From: Luteolibacter pohnpeiensis
GTDB taxonomy: Bacteria; Verrucomicrobiota; Verrucomicrobiia; Verrucomicrobiales; Akkermansiaceae
Direction: 5' to 3'
Length of the DNA: 64,000 nt
Assembly (NCBI RefSeq): GCF_016595435.1
Contig: NZ_JAENIJ010000013.1
Coordinates: 1 to 64,000, forward strand
The notes beneath the pieces are model-generated. The model was not told where the DNA came from. It made no database searches and saw only the letters and a program-made list of their open reading frames with translations. Positions 34,563 to 42,663 of this stretch are shown here, in pieces (the stretch's first letter is position 1; each line of letters opens with the position of its first letter). A program made the position numbers and the translations under genes.

Positions 34563-34573
34563 CTTCTTATCCC

Positions 34574-35281
34574 ATGAAACTCGTCAAACTCCTCGCCAAT
34601 CTCGGCTACGGTTCCCGCAAGGAAGTCCAGCGCTTCATCAAAGCTGGAGCTGTCACCGATGATACGGGCGAAGTGCTGCGCGAAGCATCGAACACACCGC
34701 ACGAACGCATTTTGTTCCGTGGCGAACCACTCGATCCGCCATCGCCGTTGGTGATCATCATGAACAAGCCGGACGACTACACCTGTAGTACCGAAGATCC
34801 CGGCGATACGATTTATGACCTGCTGCCGGCCCGGTTTTCCTGCCGCAATCCGGGGCTCAATCCGATTGGGCGACTCGATAAGGACACCACCGGCTTGTTG
34901 TTGATGACAGACGATGGCAAATTACTGCATCGGATCATTCACCCGAAGTCGAATTGCTTGAAGCGCTACCACGCGGTGCTGGATCGGCCGCTCAACGGCA
35001 GCGAAGGCGAGATTTTCGCTTCTGGAGAAATGTTGCTTCGCAGCGAGGATCGCCCGCTTTTGCCTGCACAACTGGAAGTGCTGAATGAAAAGGAAGCCAT
35101 CGTGACTTTGCACGAAGGCCGTTATCATCAAGTGCGTCGCATGTTCGCGGCTGTGGACAATCACGTGCTCACTCTGAAGCGGATATCGATTGGTGGACTG
35201 GCCTTGCCGGATGATCTGGAGGAAGGCGAATGGCGACCCCTCACCGATGCGGAATTGGCGTTGGTTTTCGATCACCCATGA
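34574..35281 (+). CDS. rsuA: 16S rRNA pseudouridine synthase, RsuA family
   Basis: A 235-residue enzyme with an N-terminal S4 RNA-binding domain (KLLANLGYGSRKEVQRFIKAG) and a catalytic domain bearing GRLDKDTTGLLLM, where the Asp is catalytic, and the RYHQVRRMFAAV strand. RsuA makes pseudouridine 516 in 16S rRNA, and RluB/E/F relatives act elsewhere. It lies 11 bases after the rsmC-like gene, so two rRNA modification enzymes share an operon. Confidence 0.85.
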   Translation: MKLVKLLANLGYGSRKEVQRFIKAGAVTDDTGEVLREASNTPHERILFRGEPLDPPSPLVIIMNKPDDYTCSTEDPGDTIYDLLPARFSCRNPGLNPIGRLDKDTTGLLLMTDDGKLLHRIIHPKSNCLKRYHAVLDRPLNGSEGEIFASGEMLLRSEDRPLLPAQLEVLNEKEAIVTLHEGRYHQVRRMFAAVDNHVLTLKRISIGGLALPDDLEEGEWRPLTDAELALVFDHP

Positions 35282-35326
35282 TCATGCGATTGCGTGACTC
35301 CTCTTGTTCCTTCAAACTCACTCCAG

Positions 35327-36595
35327 ATGTCAGCGAGCGGAAATGTTAGAGATTGGGACGTGATCGTGATCGGTGGCGGCCCGGCGGGATCTTCCGCTGC
35401 GACGACTTTGGCTCAGTCGGGCCGGAAAGTGCTGGTGTTGGAAAAGGAGAAGTTCCCGCGTTTCCACATCGGCGAGTCACTCTTGCCCTACAATCGGCGC
35501 ATTTTTGAAGAACTCGGTGTCTGGGATAAGATCAGCCAAGCGGGTTTCATGACCAAACGCGGAGCCCAGTTCTGGATGGGCAACGCAACCCGTCACAATC
35601 GCCTCGATTTCTCTGCCGGTTCATTCACCGAATTCAGCGAGTCCTTGCAGGTCGAACGCGCGAAGTTCGACCAAATCCTGCTCGACCACGCGCGCGAAGC
35701 GGGGGCTGAGGTGCGTGAGCAATCGACCGTGATCGCCCACGAAGTCGGCAGTGATCAGGCCAAAGTCAGGTATCGCGATGCTGCTGGAAATGCGGCCGAA
35801 GTTTGCGCGAAGTTTCTCATCGATGCAAGTGGCCTCGGCAATTTCAGCGCCAATCGCGAATCGGTTCGCGAGTATTATTCCGGTCATAAAAAGCTTGCGA
35901 TCTTCGGCCACTTTTCCGGCGTCCAGATGCCGGAAGGGAAAGAGAAAGGCGACATCCTGATCGTCCGATGCAAGAACTCCTGGTTCTGGTTGATTCCGCT
36001 ATCGGACGATCGAACCAGTGTCGGCTTGGTGGTCGATGCGGCAGATTTCAAGGCATCTGGTAAATCACCGCGTGAGGTCTTTGACGAAACCGTTGCTGCG
36101 ACCCGAGCCGTGAAACGCAGATTCGGTGCGGCGGAAATGGAAGGTGAATTGCGTGTCGCAACCGACTTTTCCTATCGCAATACCCGTCTGGTTTCACCGC
36201 GGGTGATTCGAGTTGGCGATGCTTCAGGGTTTATCGATCCCGTTTTTTCGAGCGGAGTTCTGCTCGCCATGGAAAGCGGTCGGCAAGGAGCGCAAGTCAT
36301 CGATCGGGCGCTCCACGGAAATCGGGCGATGACCTCGGCAATGAAACGTTATGAAAAGGACAACCGTCGGCGGATTGCGATTTATTGGCAGTTCATCGAG
36401 AAATTCTACGAGCTTCATTTCACTCAGCTGTTTTTCCAACCCTACAATCGCTATCGGATGGTTTGTGCCATCAATGCCGTGTTGGCAGGACGGACCGAGT
36501 TATCATTCTCCGTCTGGTGGCGGCTGCGCGTTTTCTTTTTCCTCGCGTGGTTGAACAAGCATGTTCCAGTCGCAAAACGAATCGAAGTGAATTGA
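35327..36595 (+). CDS. Flavin-dependent halogenase-family oxidoreductase
   Basis: A 422-residue FAD enzyme: DVIVIGGGPAGSSAAT at the N-terminus, FPRFHIGESLLP (flavin contact) and RVGDASGFIDPVFSSGV. It has the halogenase signature W219-F-W221-L-I-P (WFWLIPL) and a Lys77 in FMTKRGAQFW where halogenases carry the lysine that holds HOCl. This puts it in the flavin-dependent halogenase group. A geranylgeranyl-reductase-like role is the alternative. There is no biosynthetic cluster around it, so the substrate is unknown. ATG 35327 is preferred to a GTG at 35294. Confidence 0.7.
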   Translation: MSASGNVRDWDVIVIGGGPAGSSAATTLAQSGRKVLVLEKEKFPRFHIGESLLPYNRRIFEELGVWDKISQAGFMTKRGAQFWMGNATRHNRLDFSAGSFTEFSESLQVERAKFDQILLDHAREAGAEVREQSTVIAHEVGSDQAKVRYRDAAGNAAEVCAKFLIDASGLGNFSANRESVREYYSGHKKLAIFGHFSGVQMPEGKEKGDILIVRCKNSWFWLIPLSDDRTSVGLVVDAADFKASGKSPREVFDETVAATRAVKRRFGAAEMEGELRVATDFSYRNTRLVSPRVIRVGDASGFIDPVFSSGVLLAMESGRQGAQVIDRALHGNRAMTSAMKRYEKDNRRRIAIYWQFIEKFYELHFTQLFFQPYNRYRMVCAINAVLAGRTELSFSVWWRLRVFFFLAWLNKHVPVAKRIEVN

Positions 36596-36596
36596 T

Positions 36597-36986
36597 ATGA
36601 GTGATCTCAGTGATGCGGCCGATGCGCTCGGCTTGGAGAAAATCGAAAGGCATATCTTCATTTGTGCCGATCCTGCGGAAGCGAAATGCTGCGCGCTGGA
36701 AGCCGGGCAGGAATCGTGGGAATTTCTCAAAAAGCGGCTCAAGGAACTTGGCCTGGCTGCGGGAAAAAACTCGAAAGTTTTCCGCACCAAAGCCGGATGC
36801 CTTCGGGTCTGCCTGCGCGGTCCCGTCGCCGTCGTCTATCCGGAAGGCGTCTGGTATCACTCCTGCACCCCGGTGGTTCTCGAACGCATCATCCAAGAGC
36901 ACCTCATCGGCGGAAAAATCGTCGAGGAATTTGCATTCGCTCAGAACGATCTGCATCCCGAATCACCAACCGCGGAATCCGAGTGA
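36597..36986 (+). CDS. Thioredoxin-like [2Fe-2S] ferredoxin
   Basis: A 129-residue protein with the pattern of thioredoxin-like ferredoxins. Cys23 (HIFICADPAEAKCC), Cys31/Cys32, and Cys68 and Cys72 in GCLRVCLRGPVAVVYPEGVW can bind a [2Fe-2S] cluster. The GPVAVVYPEGVWY segment is typical of the family. Cytoplasmic electron carrier. Its start is one base after the stop of the halogenase-like gene (TGATATGA), so the two may be coupled and this could be the electron donor. That link is inferred. Confidence 0.8.
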   Translation: MSDLSDAADALGLEKIERHIFICADPAEAKCCALEAGQESWEFLKKRLKELGLAAGKNSKVFRTKAGCLRVCLRGPVAVVYPEGVWYHSCTPVVLERIIQEHLIGGKIVEEFAFAQNDLHPESPTAESE

Positions 36987-37007
36987 TCTGCGGTTGGAAA
37001 CTCGGAA

Positions 37008-37023
37008 ATCTAACAGGTTAGAT
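37008..37023. other. Short palindrome between convergent stops
   Basis: ATCTAAC (37008-37014) and GTTAGAT (37017-37023) form a perfect 7-bp stem with a two-base spacer, in the gap between the convergent ferredoxin and jetC-like genes. It contains two opposed copies of the CTAAC word noted elsewhere in the window. Confidence 0.4.
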
Positions 37024-37024
37024 C

Positions 37025-40000
37025 CTAGGAAAGCGCTTCGATCAATTTCTCGCGATCGACTTTCACCACCCAGTTTTCGATGTTGGTGACGCGGCCGGAT
37101 TTGTCATCGTAGGCACGGTCCACGCGGCATTGGACGACGGTCTCGGCGTGTTGAATCATCGTCGGCAACCGGTCTTCCGGGAATGCCATGATGAGTTGCA
37201 GGCCGAAGTTTCGCGCCAGGGCAAGACACGCATCGATCCGGTCACCGGAAAGCTTTGAGAACGCTTCGTCCATGATGACGATGCCGAGATTCTTCCGGGT
37301 TTCACGGGGGCCGACATCGTAAACGCGTTGGAACGCGGCAAGCATCGCGACGAAAAACGGTGCCTGGTTCTCACCACCGCTTTGCTTCTTCGCGTTTTTG
37401 TTGAGCGAAATCGCAGCACCTTCGCCTTTGCCGGTCGGCGTCGCCTGGATGTCCCAGTGATGATAATATCGGTAGTCGAGCGCACGCTGGTGCTTGGGCT
37501 CGTCGGCGTTTTCGATCGCTGCCATGAGCGCTGCCTTGGCTTGCTCGATTTCCTCCTTGGCACCGGAAGCGAACAGCTCCAGCCCCGGATTGAGTCCTTT
37601 GTCGACCAGGGTCCAGATCGCACTGTGGCTGCGGTCCATGCGCATGGAAAGCTGGTAGCGCCAGCCGCCGATGTCGTGGTCCATCGCCCGGTTGAGTTCG
37701 CGTTTGGTGCGCTCGGCCTCGTCGAGTTTTTCCTTCAAAACATCGAGCACCTGATGCTGCAAGCGGTCTTCCCATTGCTTGCGCGCATCTTCCGCTTCCT
37801 GAACGTAGCGTTCCAACTCATGCGTTTGCAGCTCAGTACGACGTGCATCGTAGCGCGAGTTGTCGTCATCATTCGGATCAAATGCCTCGGCGGTTTCCGG
37901 ATGGGTCTCGGCGAGTGCCTGGCGCTCACGATTGCGATCATTGCGAGCCTTGTCCGATTCGTATTCGCGGATGCGCGAAATTTCGGCGGCGGCTTCGAGT
38001 CGTTGCTGCCAGTTTGGAAATTGTTCGGTTGCGGAGTGGATCAGCTCTTCGATTTCGGCATCGAGCACGCCTTCCAGCGATTCGCGGCTTTGCTGGCGCT
38101 TGATGAACGAGGTGCGTTCTTCTTCCTCCAAACTGGTGATCAGTTCGGTCAGTAAGCGCTCCTGCTGCGCGAACTTTTCCATGCTGTTGGCAAGTCGGCC
38201 GATGCGTTCGATGACACCCTGGAAGGTTTTCTCCAACACCCGCAGCTTCTCCACGGTTTCCTCGCGCTCTGGCGTGGCAAGCAGTCGGATCGTTTCATCC
38301 AGCTGGCCGAGTTCTTTGCGCAAGCGCGGCAGGTCGCGCAATTTCGAACTGCCTGCCGGTGGATCGGCTTTGTCGAGTGCCCATTGCTCGCCGCGATGGA
38401 TGAAGGTGCGCCAGTCGTCGCGGATGCGATTTTGCCGAACGAGTTCTTCTTTGACCTCGGCCAGCTCATCCTGACGCATTTCCCGCAAGCGGCGCAGACC
38501 TTCCTCGCCGATGGTGAATTCTTTCGCTGGATTGATGAGGCGACGGAGCGGCGGATCTTTCAGCCAGCCGTCTTTCGAGAACGCCCGTGGATGAGAATCC
38601 AGCTGATTCGCCGACTCAACGGCGGCGAGATCACCATAAAGGTGGTTCAGGTAATTCGCGGCCAGTTCGCTTTTGGTCTCGAAGAATCCGGCGACCGTTC
38701 CGGCTTTTGGTTTCTTCGGCGCGCGAGCGATTTCATCCGGATTGACGACGGGCTCATCGATGTGGCCGAGACGCCGCGCCTGATCCCATGCGGCCTTGAA
38801 ATCTTCCGGTAAAACGGCATCGCGATGATTGCCGAGCAACGACTCTAACAAGGGCCACCATGGTTCGGCTTCGGCTTTGACTTCGATCACACGACCCAGT
38901 GCTTCGGCACGTTGTCCGCGGGATTTCAGAGCATCTAACAACGGCGATGGTGCGGCGGAACCTTTGTGATCGAGATCGTCCAGTTCGCGCTCCAATTTCG
39001 CTTCGCGCGCTTCGAGTTCCCGGATGCTTTCGGTGGTCGGGCGCAGCTCTTCGCCGGCGGCATTGATGAGTTGCTGGTAAATGCGCGGCATGCGTTGCGC
39101 GGCATCGAGCGCGGCCAATTCATCCGCTCCTTGCATCTGCTTGATCCAGCTCGCGGCAGATGCTGGTTCTTCCAAACCGAGCTCGCTGGCGAGGCGCAGC
39201 CATTGCTTCCACGATTGGGTGCGCTCGTGCAAAAATTGCCGGGCAGCCTTCTCTGTTTCACGCAGTGCGTCAAGTTCGCGCGCGACCTCATCGCGGCGAG
39301 CACGGTCTTCGGCCAGGCGGGCGATTTGTTGGTCGTTGCCGGCAACGAGGCGGACTTTTGCGAGTTGCGAATCCAGCTCATTCCGCTCGCGCAAAGCCTC
39401 TTCGTGATCGGCATTGTGCTCGGTGTTTTGAATCCGGAGCTGATCGATCTCGGTGCGTTTGGCGTCGAGGAATTCCAGCTTCTGTTCGTGGGAAAGCGCT
39501 TCGTGAAGGTGACCGTGCAGGCGCGCATCGCGATGCGTGCGGCGATAGGTCGCGTGCAGCTCGCCGATGCGCGTGAGGCGGGCGAACTGGTCATGCATTT
39601 TTTCCAAACGCTCCTGGGCACGGCGGTGCGCATCGACGCTGGCGCGAACCGCTTTCACATCCGGCATGCCGGGTTCTAACAAGTAGTCGCGGATGAATTT
39701 TTCGAACGACTCCACCGGCTGGAATGCCATCGAGTTCGGCAGCGTTTTGTTCATCTGGACGCGATCGAATCCGAGGTGGCCGCGGGCGCCCATTTCCTCG
39801 AGATACGATGCTTGGCGGTCAAAAACTTCGCCGCCGAGATCGCGTTTCACATGCACGCGAAACTCATCCTCTGGCATGAAAGCCACGGCATCTGGATCGA
39901 GATCCTGGCCGAGAAAGTCGTCCCGCTCCAGGCGTTGTGGCACGGTGAACCAAAGCGTGCGAGCACGGGCGGTCGGGCCTTCGAACTCGATCCGCGCACC

Positions 40001-40354
40001 CCAGGTTTCGCGGCGCGGCTCGGTCTCGCCATCGGCCAGCGGCCAGACAAATTCCAATCCGGCAAGCGTCACGCCGGACGGACGCAGGTAGCGTTCCTGG
40101 CCATCGGCGCCCTGCGTGTTGGTGTCGCAAAGGCAGTAGCCGCGCAAGGATCGACCGCTTCCGGCACCCGCGGCGGCTTTGTTGAAGCGGCTTTGCGCTT
40201 CACCCAGCATGACAAACTGGATCAGGTCTAACAGAACGCTCTTGCCCGAGCCATTGGCACCGGTGATGAGCGAAAGTCCGGAAAGATCGATGAAACGCCG
40301 GTAGCCATACCAGTTGATGGCGAGGATGCGGCTGAGGTGAACGCGTGATGACAT
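37025..40354 (-). CDS. jetC: SMC-like ATPase, MukB/JetC family
   Basis: A 1109-residue SMC-type ATPase. Walker A is GANGSGKS (residues 32-39), a long charged coiled coil fills about 270-900, the ABC signature is SGGE at about 992, and Walker B is GIVIMDEAF near 1030. The head layout (WYGYRRFIDLSGLSLITG) is that of the JetC/MksB group. With the JetB- and JetA-like proteins it would load onto DNA and extrude loops; in Wadjet it senses plasmid DNA. ATG 40354 is one base beyond the jetB stop. The operon lacks a jetD gene. Confidence 0.85.
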   Translation of the reverse strand: MSSRVHLSRILAINWYGYRRFIDLSGLSLITGANGSGKSVLLDLIQFVMLGEAQSRFNKAAAGAGSGRSLRGYCLCDTNTQGADGQERYLRPSGVTLAGLEFVWPLADGETEPRRETWGARIEFEGPTARARTLWFTVPQRLERDDFLGQDLDPDAVAFMPEDEFRVHVKRDLGGEVFDRQASYLEEMGARGHLGFDRVQMNKTLPNSMAFQPVESFEKFIRDYLLEPGMPDVKAVRASVDAHRRAQERLEKMHDQFARLTRIGELHATYRRTHRDARLHGHLHEALSHEQKLEFLDAKRTEIDQLRIQNTEHNADHEEALRERNELDSQLAKVRLVAGNDQQIARLAEDRARRDEVARELDALRETEKAARQFLHERTQSWKQWLRLASELGLEEPASAASWIKQMQGADELAALDAAQRMPRIYQQLINAAGEELRPTTESIRELEAREAKLERELDDLDHKGSAAPSPLLDALKSRGQRAEALGRVIEVKAEAEPWWPLLESLLGNHRDAVLPEDFKAAWDQARRLGHIDEPVVNPDEIARAPKKPKAGTVAGFFETKSELAANYLNHLYGDLAAVESANQLDSHPRAFSKDGWLKDPPLRRLINPAKEFTIGEEGLRRLREMRQDELAEVKEELVRQNRIRDDWRTFIHRGEQWALDKADPPAGSSKLRDLPRLRKELGQLDETIRLLATPEREETVEKLRVLEKTFQGVIERIGRLANSMEKFAQQERLLTELITSLEEEERTSFIKRQQSRESLEGVLDAEIEELIHSATEQFPNWQQRLEAAAEISRIREYESDKARNDRNRERQALAETHPETAEAFDPNDDDNSRYDARRTELQTHELERYVQEAEDARKQWEDRLQHQVLDVLKEKLDEAERTKRELNRAMDHDIGGWRYQLSMRMDRSHSAIWTLVDKGLNPGLELFASGAKEEIEQAKAALMAAIENADEPKHQRALDYRYYHHWDIQATPTGKGEGAAISLNKNAKKQSGGENQAPFFVAMLAAFQRVYDVGPRETRKNLGIVIMDEAFSKLSGDRIDACLALARNFGLQLIMAFPEDRLPTMIQHAETVVQCRVDRAYDDKSGRVTNIENWVVKVDREKLIEALS

Positions 40355-40355
40355 A

Positions 40356-41000
40356 TCAGTCGTCGGTAGAAGGAGTTTCAGTGACCGGAGCGGCGGCGTC
40401 TGGTTCGTAAAGCGCGGCTCGCGAGAGGCAGGATTCAAGCGAGTCAAAAGGAATCACGCGCGGCAGGCTGGGGAGAATTTCGATCAGCAATTCGCCGAGC
40501 TGCGATGCTCCCTCGGGCTTGTGCGTGCGGATCAGGCGATGGCGCTTCAACCGGCTTAGCAGCCCATCGAGGTGGGTTTTTTCCGGTGGATCGATTTGGT
40601 TGAAGGTGTCGCGGAATTTTGCCCAAAGTTCGTCTGCGCTTACCACGACCGCGTCGCTCGAACCGGTGGTGCGCTGGTCGTCCCAGATTTGCCACAGCAC
40701 CAGCACCAGCAGCGTTTCGTCTTTGGTGAATTGCGAAAGCAGGTGGCAGGACTCCGGTCGTGGACGTGCCTGGAGCAGGGAAAAATCGTCGTCGACAATC
40801 AATTCAAGCCCGAGCGGGGCAAGGTAGTCCTTGAGGTGATCCTGGTAGTGATCGCGTGCGGTTAGAAAGAGGTCGCGACCGGATCCGGAGCTGCCGAGCA
40901 GGGTGCCACGGCCTAACAATTCCGCCAGAATTTCACGCAACGGATCGCGATCTTCTTCAGGAACATCGGACCAGAATCGGGGCCAGTGAGGATCGGACAT
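40356..41000 (-). CDS. jetB: DUF4194 protein, JetB/MksE-like
   Basis: A 214-residue protein matching the DUF4194 pattern: ILAELLGRGTLLGSSGSGRDLFLTARDHYQ, ESCHLLSQFTKDETLLVLVLW and TTGSSDAVVVSADELWAKF, with a KRHRLIRTH winged-helix-like end. It is the MukE/MksE-type partner that bridges the JetA kleisin and the SMC head. The ATG at 41000 is chosen over an upstream start inside jetA. It lies 14 bases after jetA and one base before jetC. Confidence 0.85.
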   Translation of the reverse strand: MSDPHWPRFWSDVPEEDRDPLREILAELLGRGTLLGSSGSGRDLFLTARDHYQDHLKDYLAPLGLELIVDDDFSLLQARPRPESCHLLSQFTKDETLLVLVLWQIWDDQRTTGSSDAVVVSADELWAKFRDTFNQIDPPEKTHLDGLLSRLKRHRLIRTHKPEGASQLGELLIEILPSLPRVIPFDSLESCLSRAALYEPDAAAPVTETPSTDD

Positions 41001-41014
41001 AATGGGTGAAAAGG

Positions 41015-42490
41015 TTAGATGCGGCGGATGTTGAAGCGCTCCACCAGCCAACCGGCTTGGGTGTCGGTGGGAATGGTTTCCGGCTCCAATCCATCGGTGC
41101 GGCCCGGGCCATCGACGGCCCAGCGAATGCGCCGACCGTTGGCGATGACTGCATTGTCGTAAGCGGCGATGGCCAGCAGATCGAGCATGTCATCGACCTC
41201 GTTTGCGACGAAATCCGTGGTGCTGATCGAGCTCGTTACATCCGGTAACAGACGGGTGACCAAACGCGCGGCGCGTTGAGGTGTAAGGGCGAGCCGTTGA
41301 CGTTCACGCAGCGCGGCGAGCGCTTCGTCGGTCGTCTCACCCACCGGTGATTCTCCGCCGAAGGTCAAATCGGCAGGCACTTTGGCGCGGCGCGTGCGGG
41401 CCAGCGACTCAATGCCGAAAAAGCATTTCACTTCGGGAATCCGCAGTTGGAAATCCGGTTCCGCGTCGCGCAAGGTTGCGAGCCGCTGGTGTTTGTAAGC
41501 CTCGTTGATCGCGTCGCAATAGCCCTTCACGATTTCCGGGCGGCGGCCGCGCAGCTCGGTTTGGTAGCGATAGCGTTGTTGCGAAAGTTGGTTGAACGAT
41601 GCCATCCGCGCATCGATCGCGTCTGCAACCAGACGGATCGCGGCGATGCGGTGTTCCAAATCGCGCAGTGCTTTTTCAGCGCGATGCCAGGATTCCTCTT
41701 CGTCCCAATGGTAATGAGCAGCCAGACCTTCCGCCAGGCGCTCCTTCATCAACGGATCGGTGCGGCAATCGGCGACACGCGAACGCAAAGCCTGCAGTCT
41801 CGGCAGCAAGCCGTTTCGGCGAAGCGCATCGTAGCAAACCATGTGCTGACCGGCACCGAATTCGGCGTAAAGCAGTCGCAAGGTTTCGGCGGGCGTGTCG
41901 CTTGAGCGTTGGCGGCGATCGAAAACGGAAATCAGTTTTTCCACGCCGTGGAGCTGCACGATCGCGGTTTCCAAGCGGGCGTTCACGTCGGTGATGAGCG
42001 CGCGGATGATGTCCGGTTCGTGAATCCGGGCGTCGAGAACGCCGGGGCGCTCAAGCGTTTCACAAACGCCGCGAACGGTATCGGCAAAGGTTTTCAGCTC
42101 GGCGATCTCGTCCTCCGCAAGTTCGCGCAGCAGCCGCAACAGCGGACGCAGGCCAGGTGAAATGAGTGTCCATCGCTCGTGCAGGCCGAGCTGTTGGTCT
42201 TCCAGCCAGTTGGCCTCGCACAAGCGGTTGAAAATCTGCCCGGCTTTTTGGCGGCTGTCGCGCAACGCCGCGCCTTCGTCCATTTCCAGCACAATGTCCG
42301 GGTGCGACGAGAGCACTTCGCGGATCAGCGCGATCGATTCGGCGTGGGGAATGCGGCCGGCTTCGCCTGCAATTTCTTCCAGCCGTTCCGCGCAATCGAC
42401 GTAAATCGCCGTCGACGGCCGGGTGAGCGGACGGAAAAAATCCCGCGACACGGCGGAGAGGAGTTTTTCACTGAGGACGGGCAGGAGCAT
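41015..42490 (-). CDS. jetA: JetA-family (MukF-like kleisin) protein
   Basis: A 491-residue mostly helical protein, with no membrane segment. The N-terminal region (LPVLSEKLLSAVSRDFFRPL...STAIYVDCAERLEEI) and winged-helix-like segments match the Wadjet JetA family, the MukF/MksF-type kleisin of the complex. The middle (residues 130-340) is long amphipathic helix. It begins the operon jetA-jetB-jetC. The divergent gene upstream is 173 bases away, and a GGACCC/GGGTCC palindrome sits 24 bases before the start. Confidence 0.75.
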   Translation of the reverse strand: MLLPVLSEKLLSAVSRDFFRPLTRPSTAIYVDCAERLEEIAGEAGRIPHAESIALIREVLSSHPDIVLEMDEGAALRDSRQKAGQIFNRLCEANWLEDQQLGLHERWTLISPGLRPLLRLLRELAEDEIAELKTFADTVRGVCETLERPGVLDARIHEPDIIRALITDVNARLETAIVQLHGVEKLISVFDRRQRSSDTPAETLRLLYAEFGAGQHMVCYDALRRNGLLPRLQALRSRVADCRTDPLMKERLAEGLAAHYHWDEEESWHRAEKALRDLEHRIAAIRLVADAIDARMASFNQLSQQRYRYQTELRGRRPEIVKGYCDAINEAYKHQRLATLRDAEPDFQLRIPEVKCFFGIESLARTRRAKVPADLTFGGESPVGETTDEALAALRERQRLALTPQRAARLVTRLLPDVTSSISTTDFVANEVDDMLDLLAIAAYDNAVIANGRRIRWAVDGPGRTDGLEPETIPTDTQAGWLVERFNIRRI

Positions 42491-42513
42491 CGGGCGGGCC
42501 GGGAGGATGCATG

Positions 42514-42528
42514 GGACCCCCCGGGTCC
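42514..42528. promoter_or_regulatory. Palindrome upstream of jetA
   Basis: GGACCC pairs with GGGTCC around CCC in the gap between jetA and the divergent exported-protein gene, about 24 bases before the jetA ATG. It could be an operator. No regulator gene is adjacent, so this is a position-based guess. Confidence 0.3.
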
Positions 42529-42663
42529 TCCAAGAGCGAAGTTGGGGATTTTATCGGTCTGGCGGTATTTTGCCAAATCCTGACCACGAGCTGGGTTTGG
42601 GCGGGAAAAGCGGATTGACGGGGCGCAAGTAGGAAGGGAGCTTGGGGCGCTCCTCCAGTCATC

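Noticed and set aside
36597-36986. JetD-like gene beside jetC
   Set aside because: The gene downstream of jetC is on the opposite strand and encodes a cysteine-rich ferredoxin, not a DUF2220 nuclease.
37328-38155. Plus-strand ORFs within jetC
   Set aside because: They are codon shadows of the SMC coiled-coil region.
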